Shown piece after piece: positions 26,493 through 34,737 of a stretch of 42,177 bases of DNA. The notes under the pieces were generated by a model, which was given only the letters and a program-made list of their open reading frames with translations, made no database searches and was not told where the DNA came from. Every line of letters begins with the position of its first letter. Position 1 is the first letter of the stretch. Made by a program: the position numbers and the translations under genes. Source of the DNA: Burkholderia aenigmatica (GTDB lineage Bacteria > Pseudomonadota > Gammaproteobacteria > Burkholderiales > Burkholderiaceae); NCBI RefSeq assembly GCF_902499175.1, contig NZ_CABVQC010000079.1:1-42177 (forward strand), given 5' to 3'.

Positions 26493-27518
26493 CTAACCGC
26501 GCACGCGCCGCATCCTGAGCGTCGCCGAAGGCGATTCCCCGAACGCCCGCTTGTACTCGATCGCGAACCGCCCGAGGTGCGCAAAGCCCCATTTCAGCGC
26601 GATGTCCGTCACCGATGCGAGCCCCGGCGACTCGTCGGCCAGCAGTTCCTCGCGCACATGTTGCAGCCGCAACTGTCGCACGAAGCCCATTGGCGTGATC
26701 CCGTGGCGATGGCGAAAGCCGGCGAACAGCGTGCTCGGGCTGACGCCGGCGAGTTCGGCGAGCCGTTCGATCGTCAGCGGCTCGTCGAGATGCGCGCGGA
26801 TGTAGTCCTCGACGCGTCGCACGTAGAACGGCGCGAGCGCCACCGGCAGGTGCCGCGTGCCGTTGCGCGCGCTGTTCGGGTGGCCATGCAGCAGCAGGTT
26901 GAGCAGCGTCGATTCGAGCTGCTCGAAGGCGAGTGGATGACGCAACGGATGCGCCTCCGTCGCGATCGCGCCGGCGAGGATCGGCAGCATCTGCGCCAGA
27001 CACGTCCCCTGCGACGATGACAGGCTGAATTCCGGTTCGAATTCGACCGGCGCGCGCCGGTCGTCGCCGAAATGCCGCTGCGCGTGGCGCTCCATCACTT
27101 CGCGCTCGATGCGCAGGATGACTTGCGGGCACGCATCGCCCCAGCGCATCTTCAGCGACAGCGTCAGCGAGATCAACGACGCGGTGCCCGGCGACGACAC
27201 GAAACGCGCCGCGCCGCACTCGATCTCCGCGTCACCGCGCAGCGGGATCTGCAACAGGAAGAAGTGTTCGAGCGGCCCGGGCTCGATGCTGACGCCACCG
27301 CCGTAGTCGAGCAGGTTCAACGACAGGTTGCCCCAGCGCGCATGATGCATGCAGCTGCGCAGCGCGCGCGATTCGCCGGTCGGCGTGAGCCGGTGCGGCT
27401 TGAATACGTCGGCGACGCGAGCGCGAACCTCGTCGACATCGTTGGACTGCAGCAGCAGGTTGTCGTGATTGAAACAGGCGGCGTCGGCGAGCCAGCCTGT
27501 TTCGGAAAATTGCGCCAT
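26493..27518 (-). CDS. iifR: AraC-family regulator, probable indole-operon activator
   Basis: A 341-residue transcription factor. The N-terminal 210 or so residues form a sensor domain like those of AraC proteins for aromatic catabolism (SLNLLDYGGGVSIEPGP, then LISLTLSLKMRWGD). The C-terminal 110 residues carry two helix-turn-helix motifs, with TIERLAELAGVSPSTLFAGF and SVTDIALKWGFAHLGRF. The start at 27518 is supported by GGGAGAA just upstream. It is divergent from the StyA-type operon beginning at 27871 and separated by 352 bp, the usual arrangement for an effector-responsive activator. Similarity in context to IifR of the Acinetobacter indole cluster is my basis for the symbol; the effector is presumably indole or a metabolite, which is inference. 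Confidence 0.8.
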   Translation of the reverse strand: MAQFSETGWLADAACFNHDNLLLQSNDVDEVRARVADVFKPHRLTPTGESRALRSCMHHARWGNLSLNLLDYGGGVSIEPGPLEHFFLLQIPLRGDAEIECGAARFVSSPGTASLISLTLSLKMRWGDACPQVILRIEREVMERHAQRHFGDDRRAPVEFEPEFSLSSSQGTCLAQMLPILAGAIATEAHPLRHPLAFEQLESTLLNLLLHGHPNSARNGTRHLPVALAPFYVRRVEDYIRAHLDEPLTIERLAELAGVSPSTLFAGFRHRHGITPMGFVRQLRLQHVREELLADESPGLASVTDIALKWGFAHLGRFAIEYKRAFGESPSATLRMRRVRG

Positions 27519-27592
27519 CGATGTTCTCCCGTCATGCCCGATTGCACTCGCGCCGTGCATGCGTTCCCGGTATGGGGGCATCCGCCGCACGA

Positions 27593-27618
27593 TCCGGATA
27601 GCGCCCGGAGTATCCGGA
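27593..27618. promoter_or_regulatory. 8-bp inverted repeat in the divergent promoter region
   Basis: TCCGGATA (27593-27600) and TATCCGGA (27611-27618) are exact complements around a 10-nt spacer. They lie 75-100 bp upstream of the AraC regulator start. The half-site core CGGATA is shared with the direct repeats near the operon start, so the same regulator may bind both for autoregulation. Confidence 0.4.
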
Positions 27619-27780
27619 CAGTCCGGCCGCCAAAGCACGCAAGTCCCGCGCAAACGACGCAAGAAGCGGACCGTTCGCGCATCGTAGAAAACTGTGCGGG
27701 ACTTCCGCATCCGCACATACCCGCAGTTGGCCGTGCGCCTGCCCACGCGCGGCGGCCGGATCGTCAGGTTTCCGGAATTC

Positions 27781-27807
27781 GCGGATACCGGCCGAAGAAA
27801 GCGGATA
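27781..27807 (+). promoter_or_regulatory. Candidate AraC-type operator: GCGGATA direct repeat
   Basis: GCGGATA occurs at 27781-27787 and 27801-27807, the same orientation with a 20-bp period, about two helical turns. That is the geometry AraC-family activators prefer. A weak -10-like AATACT lies at 27829-27834, so the second half-site would overlap or abut the -35 region. The operon start codon follows at 27871. Confidence 0.5.
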
Positions 27808-27870
27808 GAAGTGCCCATTTCGTCCGCCAATACTGGGCTCGTCGAAGAGATGAACCATAAGGAGGGACAC

Positions 27871-29118
27871 ATGAAAGGACGTCACATCGAGATTCCGTCG
27901 CCGGATGGCGGCACGTTTCGCGCATACCTGAGCACGCCGGCCGGCGGCACGGGGCCGGGCATCGTGCTGTGTCACGAGATCTTCGGCGCGAACGCGACGA
28001 TGCGTGAGGTGGCCGACTACTACGCGGAGGAAGGCTATACGGTGCTCGTGCCCGACCTGTTCTGGCGCCAGGCGCCCGGCATCGAACTCGGTTATGCGGC
28101 CGCCGACGTCGAGCGCGCAATGGCGCTTTACCGCGAATACGACGAGAACAAGGGCGTCGAGGACGTCGGTGCCGCGCTGGACGCACTCAAGCAGTTGCCG
28201 GCATGCACGGGCGAAGCCGGCGTGCTCGGCTACTGCCTCGGCGGCAAACTCGCGTATCTCGCCGCGTGCCGGCTGCCCGACGTGGCCGCGGCGGTCAGCT
28301 ACTACGGCGTGGGCATCGAACACGCGCTGGACGAGGCGGCGCACCTGCGCGGCCGGCTCGTGCTGCAGATTGCGGGGCAGGACCGCTTCTGCCCGCCCGA
28401 TGCGCAGCAGCGCATTGCCGCAGCGCTGTCCGGGCGCGACGGCGTCGACGTGTACGTGTATCCGGGTGTCGATCACGCGTTCGCGCGCGCCGGCGGCGAT
28501 CATTTCGACCCGGCCGCCGCGGTGATGGCCCACCAGCGCGCGATCGCCGCATTCCGTGCCGTGCTCGGCCCGCATTACGACCTGTCCACGCTGTGGGAAG
28601 CGCATCTCAAGCACGAATTCGACACGCGCAACGTCGACGCGACGATGGCGACGATGGTCGCCGAGCCCTACGTCAACCATATTCCGACGCTGACGGGCGG
28701 CGTCGGCTACGACGAGCTCAAGCGCTTCTACACGCATCACTTCGTGCATGCGAATCCGCCCGACACGTCGATCACGCCGATCTCGCGCACGATCGGCGCG
28801 AGCCAGATCGTCGACGAGCTGCTGTTCTGCTTCACGCACACCACCGAGATCGACTGGATGCTGCCGGGTGTCGCACCGACCGGCAAGCGCGTCGAGATTC
28901 CGCTCGTCGCGATCGTCAAGTTTCGCGGCGACAAGCTCTATCACGAGCACATCTACTGGGACCAGGCGAGCGTGCTCGTGCAGATCGGGCTGCTCGATCC
29001 GGACGGCCTGCCGGTCGCGGGCGTCGAAACGGCCCGCAAGCTGCTCGACGTAACCGTGCCGTCGAACGGCCTGATGCGCCGCTGGCAGGACAGCGAGCCG
29101 TCGACGTATGCGCATTGA
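27871..29118 (+). CDS. iifA: Dienelactone hydrolase/SnoaL fusion, IifA-like
   Basis: A 415-residue two-domain protein. Residues 1-235 are an alpha/beta-hydrolase of the dienelactone hydrolase family, with nucleophile Cys122 in GYCLGG, Asp171 and His202 in GVDHAF as the triad and Glu36 in CHEIFGA. Residues 240-400 look like a SnoaL/NTF2-type fold (HEFDTRNVDATMATM, then LVAIVKFRGDKLYHEHIYWD). A very strong ribosome site, AAGGAGGG, precedes the ATG at 27871. As first gene of a StyA-type operon it matches IifA of Acinetobacter, reported as an oxygenase without cofactor that turns 3-hydroxyindolin-2-one into anthranilate. Function here rests on gene order and domain pattern, not on alignment. Confidence 0.8.
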   Translation: MKGRHIEIPSPDGGTFRAYLSTPAGGTGPGIVLCHEIFGANATMREVADYYAEEGYTVLVPDLFWRQAPGIELGYAAADVERAMALYREYDENKGVEDVGAALDALKQLPACTGEAGVLGYCLGGKLAYLAACRLPDVAAAVSYYGVGIEHALDEAAHLRGRLVLQIAGQDRFCPPDAQQRIAAALSGRDGVDVYVYPGVDHAFARAGGDHFDPAAAVMAHQRAIAAFRAVLGPHYDLSTLWEAHLKHEFDTRNVDATMATMVAEPYVNHIPTLTGGVGYDELKRFYTHHFVHANPPDTSITPISRTIGASQIVDELLFCFTHTTEIDWMLPGVAPTGKRVEIPLVAIVKFRGDKLYHEHIYWDQASVLVQIGLLDPDGLPVAGVETARKLLDVTVPSNGLMRRWQDSEPSTYAH

Positions 29119-29158
29119 CGCGTCCCTTCCCTCACACAACCATTTTCGGAGACACCCC

Positions 29159-29947
29159 ATGACTGCCCTTGCTGGCAAAGTCGCGATCGTCACCGGCGGC
29201 GCCACGCTGATCGGCGCCGCGGTCGCGCAGGACCTGAGCCGCGCCGGTGCGTGCGTCGCGATCGTCGATCTCGATGCGGAGAACGGCGCGCGCGTCGCCG
29301 ATTCGCTCGGCGAACGGGCGATGTTCGTCGCGCTCGACATCACCGACGATCGCGCGATCGAGCGTGCGATATCGGCCATCGTCGAACGGTTCGGTGCGAT
29401 CGACGTGCTCGTCAACCTCGCGTGCAGCTACGTCGACAACGGCATCCAGGCGACCCGCAACGACTGGCTCGCCGCGATGGACGTCAACGTCGTGTCGGCG
29501 GCGATGCTCGCCAAGGCCGTGCATCCGCACATGATCCGGCGCGGCGGCGGCGCGATCGTGAACTTCAGCTCGATCTCGGCCCAGTGCGCGCAGACCGGCC
29601 GCTGGCTGTACCCGACGTCGAAGGCGGCGATCCGCCAGCTCACGCGCAGCATGGCGATGGATCTCGCGCCCGACCGCATTCGCGTCAACTCCGTGTCGCC
29701 GGGATGGACGTGGTCGCGCGTGATGGACGAGCTGACGCACGGCGATCGGGCGAAGACCGATCGCGTCGCCGCGCCGTTCCACCTGCTCGGCCGCGTCGGC
29801 GATCCGTCCGAGGTCGCGCAGGTCGTGACGTTCCTGTGCAGCGACGCGGCGAGCTTCGTGACGGGCGCCGACTACGCGGTGGACGGCGGCTATTCCGCGA
29901 TGGGCCCCGAACAGGCGGTGCCGGCCATTCCGCGTCTCGCGGAATAG
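29159..29947 (+). CDS. iifB: SDR dehydrogenase, IifB-like
   Basis: A 262-residue classical SDR oxidoreductase. The cofactor motif TGGATLIG is near residues 13-20. An Asp at the end of the second strand (VDLDAE) points to NAD rather than NADP. Catalytic residues are Ser in NFSSISA and the YPTSK pair. The usual NNAG motif is altered to NLACSY. GGAG precedes the ATG by about 8 nt. It is the second gene of the operon, 40 bp after the first. In the indole pathway of Acinetobacter the equivalent enzyme oxidises the indole 2,3-dihydrodiol to 3-hydroxyindolin-2-one; that role is assigned here by position and family. Confidence 0.8.
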   Translation: MTALAGKVAIVTGGATLIGAAVAQDLSRAGACVAIVDLDAENGARVADSLGERAMFVALDITDDRAIERAISAIVERFGAIDVLVNLACSYVDNGIQATRNDWLAAMDVNVVSAAMLAKAVHPHMIRRGGGAIVNFSSISAQCAQTGRWLYPTSKAAIRQLTRSMAMDLAPDRIRVNSVSPGWTWSRVMDELTHGDRAKTDRVAAPFHLLGRVGDPSEVAQVVTFLCSDAASFVTGADYAVDGGYSAMGPEQAVPAIPRLAE

Positions 29948-30013
29948 CCGTTCGTCGCCACCGCTTCCCGCACTATCACGCCAGCCGGCATCCGGCCAAC
30001 CAAGGACATTCCC

Positions 30014-31252
30014 ATGAGACGCATCGCTATCGTCGGCGCCGGCCAGTCCGGCCTGCAACTCGCCTTCGCCCTGCTCGACCAGGGCTACCACGTCACGCTC
30101 GCGACCAATCGCGACGCCGAGCAGATCCGCACCGGCAAGGTCATGTCGAGCCAGTGCATGTTCCACACGTCATTGCAGATCGAGCGCGACCTCGGCCTGA
30201 ACACGTGGGAGGAAGCGTGCCCGTCCGTCGAAGGCATCGGCATCGCGGTGCCGCATCCGGACGGCCACGGCCGCAAGGCGATCGACTGGTCGTCGCGGCT
30301 GACCCGCTATGCGCAGTCGGTCGACCAGCGCGTGAAAATGGCCGACTGGCTCGATGGCGTGCGGCGCCGTGGCGCGGACGTGCGCATCGGCGACATCGGC
30401 GTGCCCGAACTCGAGGAGCTGACGCGCAGCCACGACCTCGTGCTGCTCGCGGCCGGCAAGGGCGAGATCGTCAACCTGCTCGGCCGCGACGACGCGCGCA
30501 GTGCGTTCGACCGCCCGCAACGCGCGCTGGCCCTCACCTATGTGAAAGGGATGACGCCGAGTCAGCCGTATTCGCGGGTGCGCTTCAACCTGCTGCCCGG
30601 CATCGGCGAGTATTTCGTGTTCCCCGCGCTGACCACGACGGGCCCGTGCGAAATCATGGTGTTCGAAGGCATTCCGGGCGGCCCGCTCGATTGCTGGGCC
30701 GACGTGAAGACGCCCGAGCAGCATCTGGACCGCAGCCTGTCGTTCCTGCAGCACTACGTGCCGTGGGAATTCGAGCGCTGCCGCGACGTCGAGCTCACCG
30801 ATCCGAACGGCACGCTGGCCGGACGCTTCGCGCCGACGGTGCGCAAGCCGTTCTTCCGGCTGCCGTCGGGCCGCACGGTGTTCGGGATGGCCGATGCGGT
30901 GGTCGTCAACGATCCGATCACCGGCCAGGGATCGAACAATGCCGCGAAATGCGCGAAGGCCTATTTCGACGCGATCGTCGCACGCGACGCCGCATCGTTC
31001 GGCGAAGACTGGATGCAGCAGACGTTCGAAGGCTACTGGGCCTATGCGCAGCATGTCGTGCGCTGGACCAACTCGCTGCTCACGCCACCGCCGCCGCACA
31101 TCCTCGAACTGCTCGGCGCGGCCGGTCAGTTGCCCTCGCTCGCCGCGGCGATCGTCGACGGCTTCGACGATCCGCGCCGGTTGTCGCCGTGGTGGTTCGA
31201 GCCATCGGCCTGCGCGGCGATGATCCGCGAGCACAGCCTGCGTGCGGAGTAA
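30014..31252 (+). CDS. iifC: StyA-type flavin monooxygenase, probable indole oxygenase
   Basis: A 412-residue FAD-dependent, two-component monooxygenase of the styrene/indole monooxygenase family. The FAD-binding motif GAGQSG is at residues 8-13, and the second flavin motif reads DPITGQGSNNA. The central part (GKVMSSQCMFHTSLQIERDLGL) matches the substrate-domain arrangement of StyA, and length is close to StyA's. It uses reduced FAD supplied by the reductase encoded next to it to epoxidise indole or styrene-like rings. No styrene oxide isomerase or phenylacetaldehyde dehydrogenase gene is present, which favours indole. GGA lies upstream of the ATG, 66 bp after the previous gene. Confidence 0.88.
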   Translation: MRRIAIVGAGQSGLQLAFALLDQGYHVTLATNRDAEQIRTGKVMSSQCMFHTSLQIERDLGLNTWEEACPSVEGIGIAVPHPDGHGRKAIDWSSRLTRYAQSVDQRVKMADWLDGVRRRGADVRIGDIGVPELEELTRSHDLVLLAAGKGEIVNLLGRDDARSAFDRPQRALALTYVKGMTPSQPYSRVRFNLLPGIGEYFVFPALTTTGPCEIMVFEGIPGGPLDCWADVKTPEQHLDRSLSFLQHYVPWEFERCRDVELTDPNGTLAGRFAPTVRKPFFRLPSGRTVFGMADAVVVNDPITGQGSNNAAKCAKAYFDAIVARDAASFGEDWMQQTFEGYWAYAQHVVRWTNSLLTPPPPHILELLGAAGQLPSLAAAIVDGFDDPRRLSPWWFEPSACAAMIREHSLRAE

Positions 31253-31257
31253 CCGCC

Positions 31258-31785
31258 ATGGAAACGACCGCCACCGATCGCCCGCCCCTCGACCCGATGC
31301 AATTGCGCGCCGCGTTCGGGCAATTCCCGACCGGCGTGACCGTGATCACCACGTGCGCGGCCGACGGACGCAAGGTGGGCCTCACCGCCAATTCGTTCTC
31401 GTCGCTGTCGCTCGATCCGCCGCTCGTGCTGTGGAGCCTGCGCAAGCTCGCGCCGAGCCGCCCGGATTTCGTCGCGGCCACCCATTTCGCGATCAACATC
31501 CTCGCGCACGACCAGATCGACCTATCGCGCCGTTTCGCGACGCCCAGCGCCGACAAGTTCGACGGCGTGCTGCACGTCGATTCGCAGGCGGGCGACGTGC
31601 CCTGCCTCGACGGCGCGAGTGCGCGCTTCGTGTGCCGCAACGTCGGCCACTACGAAGGCGGCGATCACCTGCTCTTCATCGGCCAGATCGAACAGTTCGA
31701 CGCGTTCGGCCATGCACCGCTCGTGTTCCATGCCGGTCAGTATCGCGCGATCGCCGATCATCCCGATCTTGTTCGCACCATTTGA
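31258..31785 (+). CDS. iifD: Flavin reductase partner of the monooxygenase
   Basis: A 175-residue flavin reductase of the HpaC/StyB-like (FMN-binding split barrel) family. It has FGQFPTGVTVITT near the start, LTANSFSSLSLDPPLVLWSL in the flavin-binding part and GGDHLLFIGQIEQ near the end. It oxidises NAD(P)H and passes reduced flavin to the StyA-type subunit. The ATG lies five bases after the monooxygenase stop, and the ribosome site GGAG overlaps that stop region, so translation is probably coupled. Confidence 0.88.
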   Translation: METTATDRPPLDPMQLRAAFGQFPTGVTVITTCAADGRKVGLTANSFSSLSLDPPLVLWSLRKLAPSRPDFVAATHFAINILAHDQIDLSRRFATPSADKFDGVLHVDSQAGDVPCLDGASARFVCRNVGHYEGGDHLLFIGQIEQFDAFGHAPLVFHAGQYRAIADHPDLVRTI

Positions 31786-31821
31786 TTAGTTATACAAATA
31801 AATATCCAGGAGGTGGTGAAC

Positions 31822-32778
31822 ATGACATTCGGCTCTCGCCTGCTCGTCGTCGCAGGCCTCACGATTGCCGGCATCGCCGCAAGCGCGCCGGCCAGCGCGA
31901 CCGACCTGCCGGCGGTCAACCTCGGCATGACCAGCTTCCTCGACGGCATGCCGCCGGCCGGCTCCGGCTGGTACGGCACGCAATACCTGCAGTACTACAC
32001 GGCCGGCCGCGTCAACGACAATGCGGGCAACAAAGTCGGGCTGCCAAAGCAGGACATCGACCTGTTCGCGGGGCTGAGCCAGCTCGTCTATCAGTCGCCG
32101 CTGACGTTCGCGGGCATGCATCCCGGCCTCGACGTGATCCTGCCGTGGATCGCGTCGGCGCGAACCGACGACGGCATCGGCAACGTCGCGCTGAATGCGC
32201 GTGCCGGCTTCGGCGACCTGCTGATCGGCCCGTTCATCCAGTTCGACCCGGTGATGGGCGCACAGGGCCCGCGCTTCGCGCAGCGCGTGGAATTCCAGTT
32301 CATCGCGCCGACCGGCGCCTACGATCCGTCGCGCGCGATCAACCCCGGCAGCCATTTCTGGTCGTTCGACCCGTACTGGGCGGCGACGCTATGGCTCACG
32401 CCCAAGTGGACCGTGTCGTGGCGGCTGCATTATTTGTGGAACGCGACCAACCATCAGCCGGCCACGTCGCTCGGCCCGGACGTGACGTCGACGCAGGCCG
32501 GGCAGGCCATCCACGCGAACTTCGCGACCGAGTATGAAGTGCGCCCCGGCCTGCGGCTGGGGCTCAACGGCTACTGGCTGCGGCAGACCACCGACATGAA
32601 GGAAAACGGGCAGGACGTGCCCGGCACGCGCGAGGCCGTGTTCGCGATCGGCCCGGGGGCCATGGTTAGCTTCTCGCCTCACGATCATCTGATGTTCAAC
32701 GCATACTTCGAGACCTATGCGCGGAACCGGCCGCAGGGCACGCGGATGGTGCTGCGGTACGTGCATCACTTTCAGTGA
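31822..32778 (+). CDS. Outer-membrane channel of aromatic catabolism (MetA-pathway type)
   Basis: A 318-residue predicted outer-membrane beta-barrel. A signal peptide ends near ASAPASA, and the mature part alternates aromatic and polar residues (FDPYWAATLWLTPKWTVSWR) and ends in LRYVHHFQ. The pattern fits the phenol-degradation-associated transporter family often found at the end of aromatic degradation operons. GGAGGTG lies just before the ATG at 31822; an upstream in-frame GTG is unnecessary. It is 36 bp after the flavin reductase gene. The inferred role is uptake of the aromatic substrate, probably indole or a related compound. Confidence 0.82.
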   Translation: MTFGSRLLVVAGLTIAGIAASAPASATDLPAVNLGMTSFLDGMPPAGSGWYGTQYLQYYTAGRVNDNAGNKVGLPKQDIDLFAGLSQLVYQSPLTFAGMHPGLDVILPWIASARTDDGIGNVALNARAGFGDLLIGPFIQFDPVMGAQGPRFAQRVEFQFIAPTGAYDPSRAINPGSHFWSFDPYWAATLWLTPKWTVSWRLHYLWNATNHQPATSLGPDVTSTQAGQAIHANFATEYEVRPGLRLGLNGYWLRQTTDMKENGQDVPGTREAVFAIGPGAMVSFSPHDHLMFNAYFETYARNRPQGTRMVLRYVHHFQ

Positions 32779-32913
32779 CGGCCCCGATCGGGTGAACGCG
32801 CCCGATCGCTATCGTCAGACGAAAAATGCGGACTGCAGGCATGCGCGCGCCTGTCCTATAGTTTTGGAGAAGGCAACGCAGGCAATACGTCACGACCAAG
32901 GATGGTCCGCGCC

Positions 32914-34176
32914 ATGGCGACTTCAACAACCTCCCGGTTTTTGTCGAACGTATCGCGGCGGCTGGTGCGCGGCATGGTTGCCGTCGCACCGGCCGTGGTC
33001 ATCGGCCTCGCCGTTTCCGCGTGCGGCGGCGACAGTTCGCCGGCCTCGAGCACGCCCGCGTTCGCGAACGCGGCGCGCCCGCAGATCAACGCGCTGCTCG
33101 CGGACACGCTGACGCCCGGCGCGGTCGTCTATGTGCAATCGCCGCAGGGCAACTGGCTCGAATCGTTCGGCACGGCCGTGCGAGGCACGAATACGCCGAT
33201 ACCGACGAATGCGCACTTTCGCGTCGGCAGCGTGACGAAGACCTGGACCGGCACGGTGATCCTGCAACTCGTCCAGGAAGGCCGGCTGAGTCTCGGCGAC
33301 ACCGTCAGCAAGTTCGTCGCGAACGTGCCCAACGGCAACACGATCACGATCGAACAGTTGTTGACCATGCGCAGCGGCCTCTACAACTATTCGACGAATC
33401 TCGCGTTCAACCAGACGCTCGATGCGCAGCCGGACAAGGTGTGGACCACGTCCGAATTGCTGGGGATCGCCGAAGGCCAGCCGGTCTATTTCGCGCCCGG
33501 CGCGGATTTTCGCTACTCGAATACGAACACGGTGCTGCTCGGGCTCATCATCGAGCAACTGACCGGCATGAGCGCGGCCGATGCGATGAACGCGCGCCTG
33601 TTTGCGCCGCTCGGCCTGGCCAATACCTTGCTCCCGCCGCAGCAGGATACGTCGCTGCCGGCACCGGCACCGCAGGGCTATCAATGGGGCACCAATGCCG
33701 AAACGACCGACAGCGATGCACTGTCGCCCCAGCGCCAGGCCGACGCGAAAAGCGGTGCGCTGCAACCGACGAACGTGACCAGCGTCAATACGTCGTGGGC
33801 GTGGACAGCCGGCTCCGGTATTTCAACCGTGACGGAACTGGCGGCCTACGTGCAGCGGATGGTCGGCGGCGGCTACCTGAACGCCGACCTGCAGACGCAA
33901 CGGCTCGCCAGTTGCACGCCGATCGATGCGACCGACCCGATGTCGGCGAGCTACTGCCTGGGCCTGGCCAAGTTCGGCACGTTCTACGGACATACCGGCG
34001 AGATACCCGGCTTCAACACCTTCATGGGCTACGACCCGGTCACGAAAACGACGATCGTCACGTGGTCGAACACGGCTGCCGCGCCCGATGGACGTGCCCC
34101 GGCCAACGAAATCGCGCGGATCATCATGGGTGAACTCAGCAAGGCGGCCGAGGTGCCGAGCGAAGGTCGGCCGTGA
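32914..34176 (+). CDS. Serine beta-lactamase/DD-peptidase-type lipoprotein
   Basis: A 420-residue envelope protein. A signal with lipobox VSAC (Cys37) suggests lipid anchoring. The serine hydrolase domain has SVTK (Ser106 nucleophile, Lys109), the tyrosine motif YSN (201-203) and HTG (360-362) in place of the KTG triad, as in the class C beta-lactamase and D-alanyl-D-alanine carboxypeptidase-like family. Members cleave peptidoglycan stems, D-amino-acid peptides or esters, and beta-lactamase activity is not implied. AAGGA is 11 nt before the ATG at 32914; an ATG at 32902 has no spacing to it. It probably has its own promoter, 135 bp after the channel gene. Confidence 0.85.
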   Translation: MATSTTSRFLSNVSRRLVRGMVAVAPAVVIGLAVSACGGDSSPASSTPAFANAARPQINALLADTLTPGAVVYVQSPQGNWLESFGTAVRGTNTPIPTNAHFRVGSVTKTWTGTVILQLVQEGRLSLGDTVSKFVANVPNGNTITIEQLLTMRSGLYNYSTNLAFNQTLDAQPDKVWTTSELLGIAEGQPVYFAPGADFRYSNTNTVLLGLIIEQLTGMSAADAMNARLFAPLGLANTLLPPQQDTSLPAPAPQGYQWGTNAETTDSDALSPQRQADAKSGALQPTNVTSVNTSWAWTAGSGISTVTELAAYVQRMVGGGYLNADLQTQRLASCTPIDATDPMSASYCLGLAKFGTFYGHTGEIPGFNTFMGYDPVTKTTIVTWSNTAAAPDGRAPANEIARIIMGELSKAAEVPSEGRP

Positions 34177-34338
34177 TGCGGTGAAGACGAATTTCGCGAC
34201 CGTGCATGAGGTGCGCCGATGAACGGGCACCGCGGTAATCACGAGCGCCACCACGACGATCAACAGGCCACCGCCTTTCATGCTGCGCAAGCGGGCGCGC
34301 TCGTCGGGCTCCAGCGGTTCGGTCGTCAAAGTCGGCAT
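33823..34338 (-). CDS. Possible small membrane protein, 3' end uncertain
   Basis: The ATG at 34338 has a strong ribosome site, CAGGAG, 4 nt upstream. The first 40 codons look real: a charged start (PLEPDERARLRSMKGGG) and one membrane helix (LLIVVVALVITAVPV). The frame then runs to 33823, but everything below 34176 is antisense to the beta-lactamase-type gene and looks like shadow coding. The likely gene is a short single-helix membrane protein of about 40-70 residues whose stop was lost or is hidden by a frameshift. Function unknown. Confidence 0.35.
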   Translation of the reverse strand: MPTLTTEPLEPDERARLRSMKGGGLLIVVVALVITAVPVHRRTSCTVAKFVFTASRPTFARHLGRLAEFTHDDPRDFVGRGTSIGRGSRVRPRDDRRFRDRVVAHEGVEAGYLAGMSVERAELGQAQAVARRHRVGRIDRRATGEPLRLQVGVQVAAADHPLHVGRQFRHG

Positions 34339-34695
34339 GGTTCTCCTGTCGCGTCTCGACCGGAAATGGCGCGTGCAGCGCCGCGATTGCCGACCATGCT
34401 ATCGCGCGGCGCCGCTCGTGTCATCGCCGCGATTGCGTCCGGGATGCCGCTGCCGCGACCGCCGCGTCATCGCGCACAACGTGATGCCGGCAAACTTCGC
34501 CGGCATTCAGGTTAGCAGTAGGGGGCAGCCGGTAAGGCGGTGGACTACGGCTTGTTCCATGGCCGACCATGGGTCCAGGATGCATTGACGCCGCTATGGT
34601 CAACCTGTCTCGCGGCGCCGCCTGGGGAGGGAGCCTCCATGAAGCCTGTTGCCGTGCCGGCCGGCGGGGGTGGCCGTCCGGCACGCAAAACCTTT
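34339..34695. other. Intergenic region between the small membrane gene and the Tad operon
   Basis: About 355 bp with no convincing gene. Several open frames here are short, lack ribosome sites and have arginine- and cysteine-rich composition. The promoter for the minus-strand small membrane gene should lie just right of 34338. Confidence 0.4.
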
Positions 34696-34729
34696 ATCGA
34701 CGATTCCGTCGATCCCGGCGTGACGCCGG
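34696..34729 (-). terminator. Tandem hairpins at the end of the Tad operon
   Basis: CCGGCG/CGCCGG (34715-34729, tight loop) is followed on the minus strand by ATCGACG/CGTCGAT (stem 34696-34702 with 34707-34713, 4-nt loop). The next bases on that strand are AAAGGTTTTG, a short T-run. They begin 9 nt after the tadC stop. This is a plausible intrinsic terminator. Confidence 0.6.
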
Positions 34730-34737
34730 CTCATCGC

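Noticed and set aside
30014..31785. Styrene degradation operon
   Set aside because: StyA/StyB-type genes are present but no isomerase or phenylacetaldehyde dehydrogenase genes; the other genes fit the indole pathway better.
32914..34176. Antibiotic-resistance beta-lactamase
   Set aside because: The motifs (SVTK, YSN, HTG) define a wide serine hydrolase family; resistance cannot be claimed.
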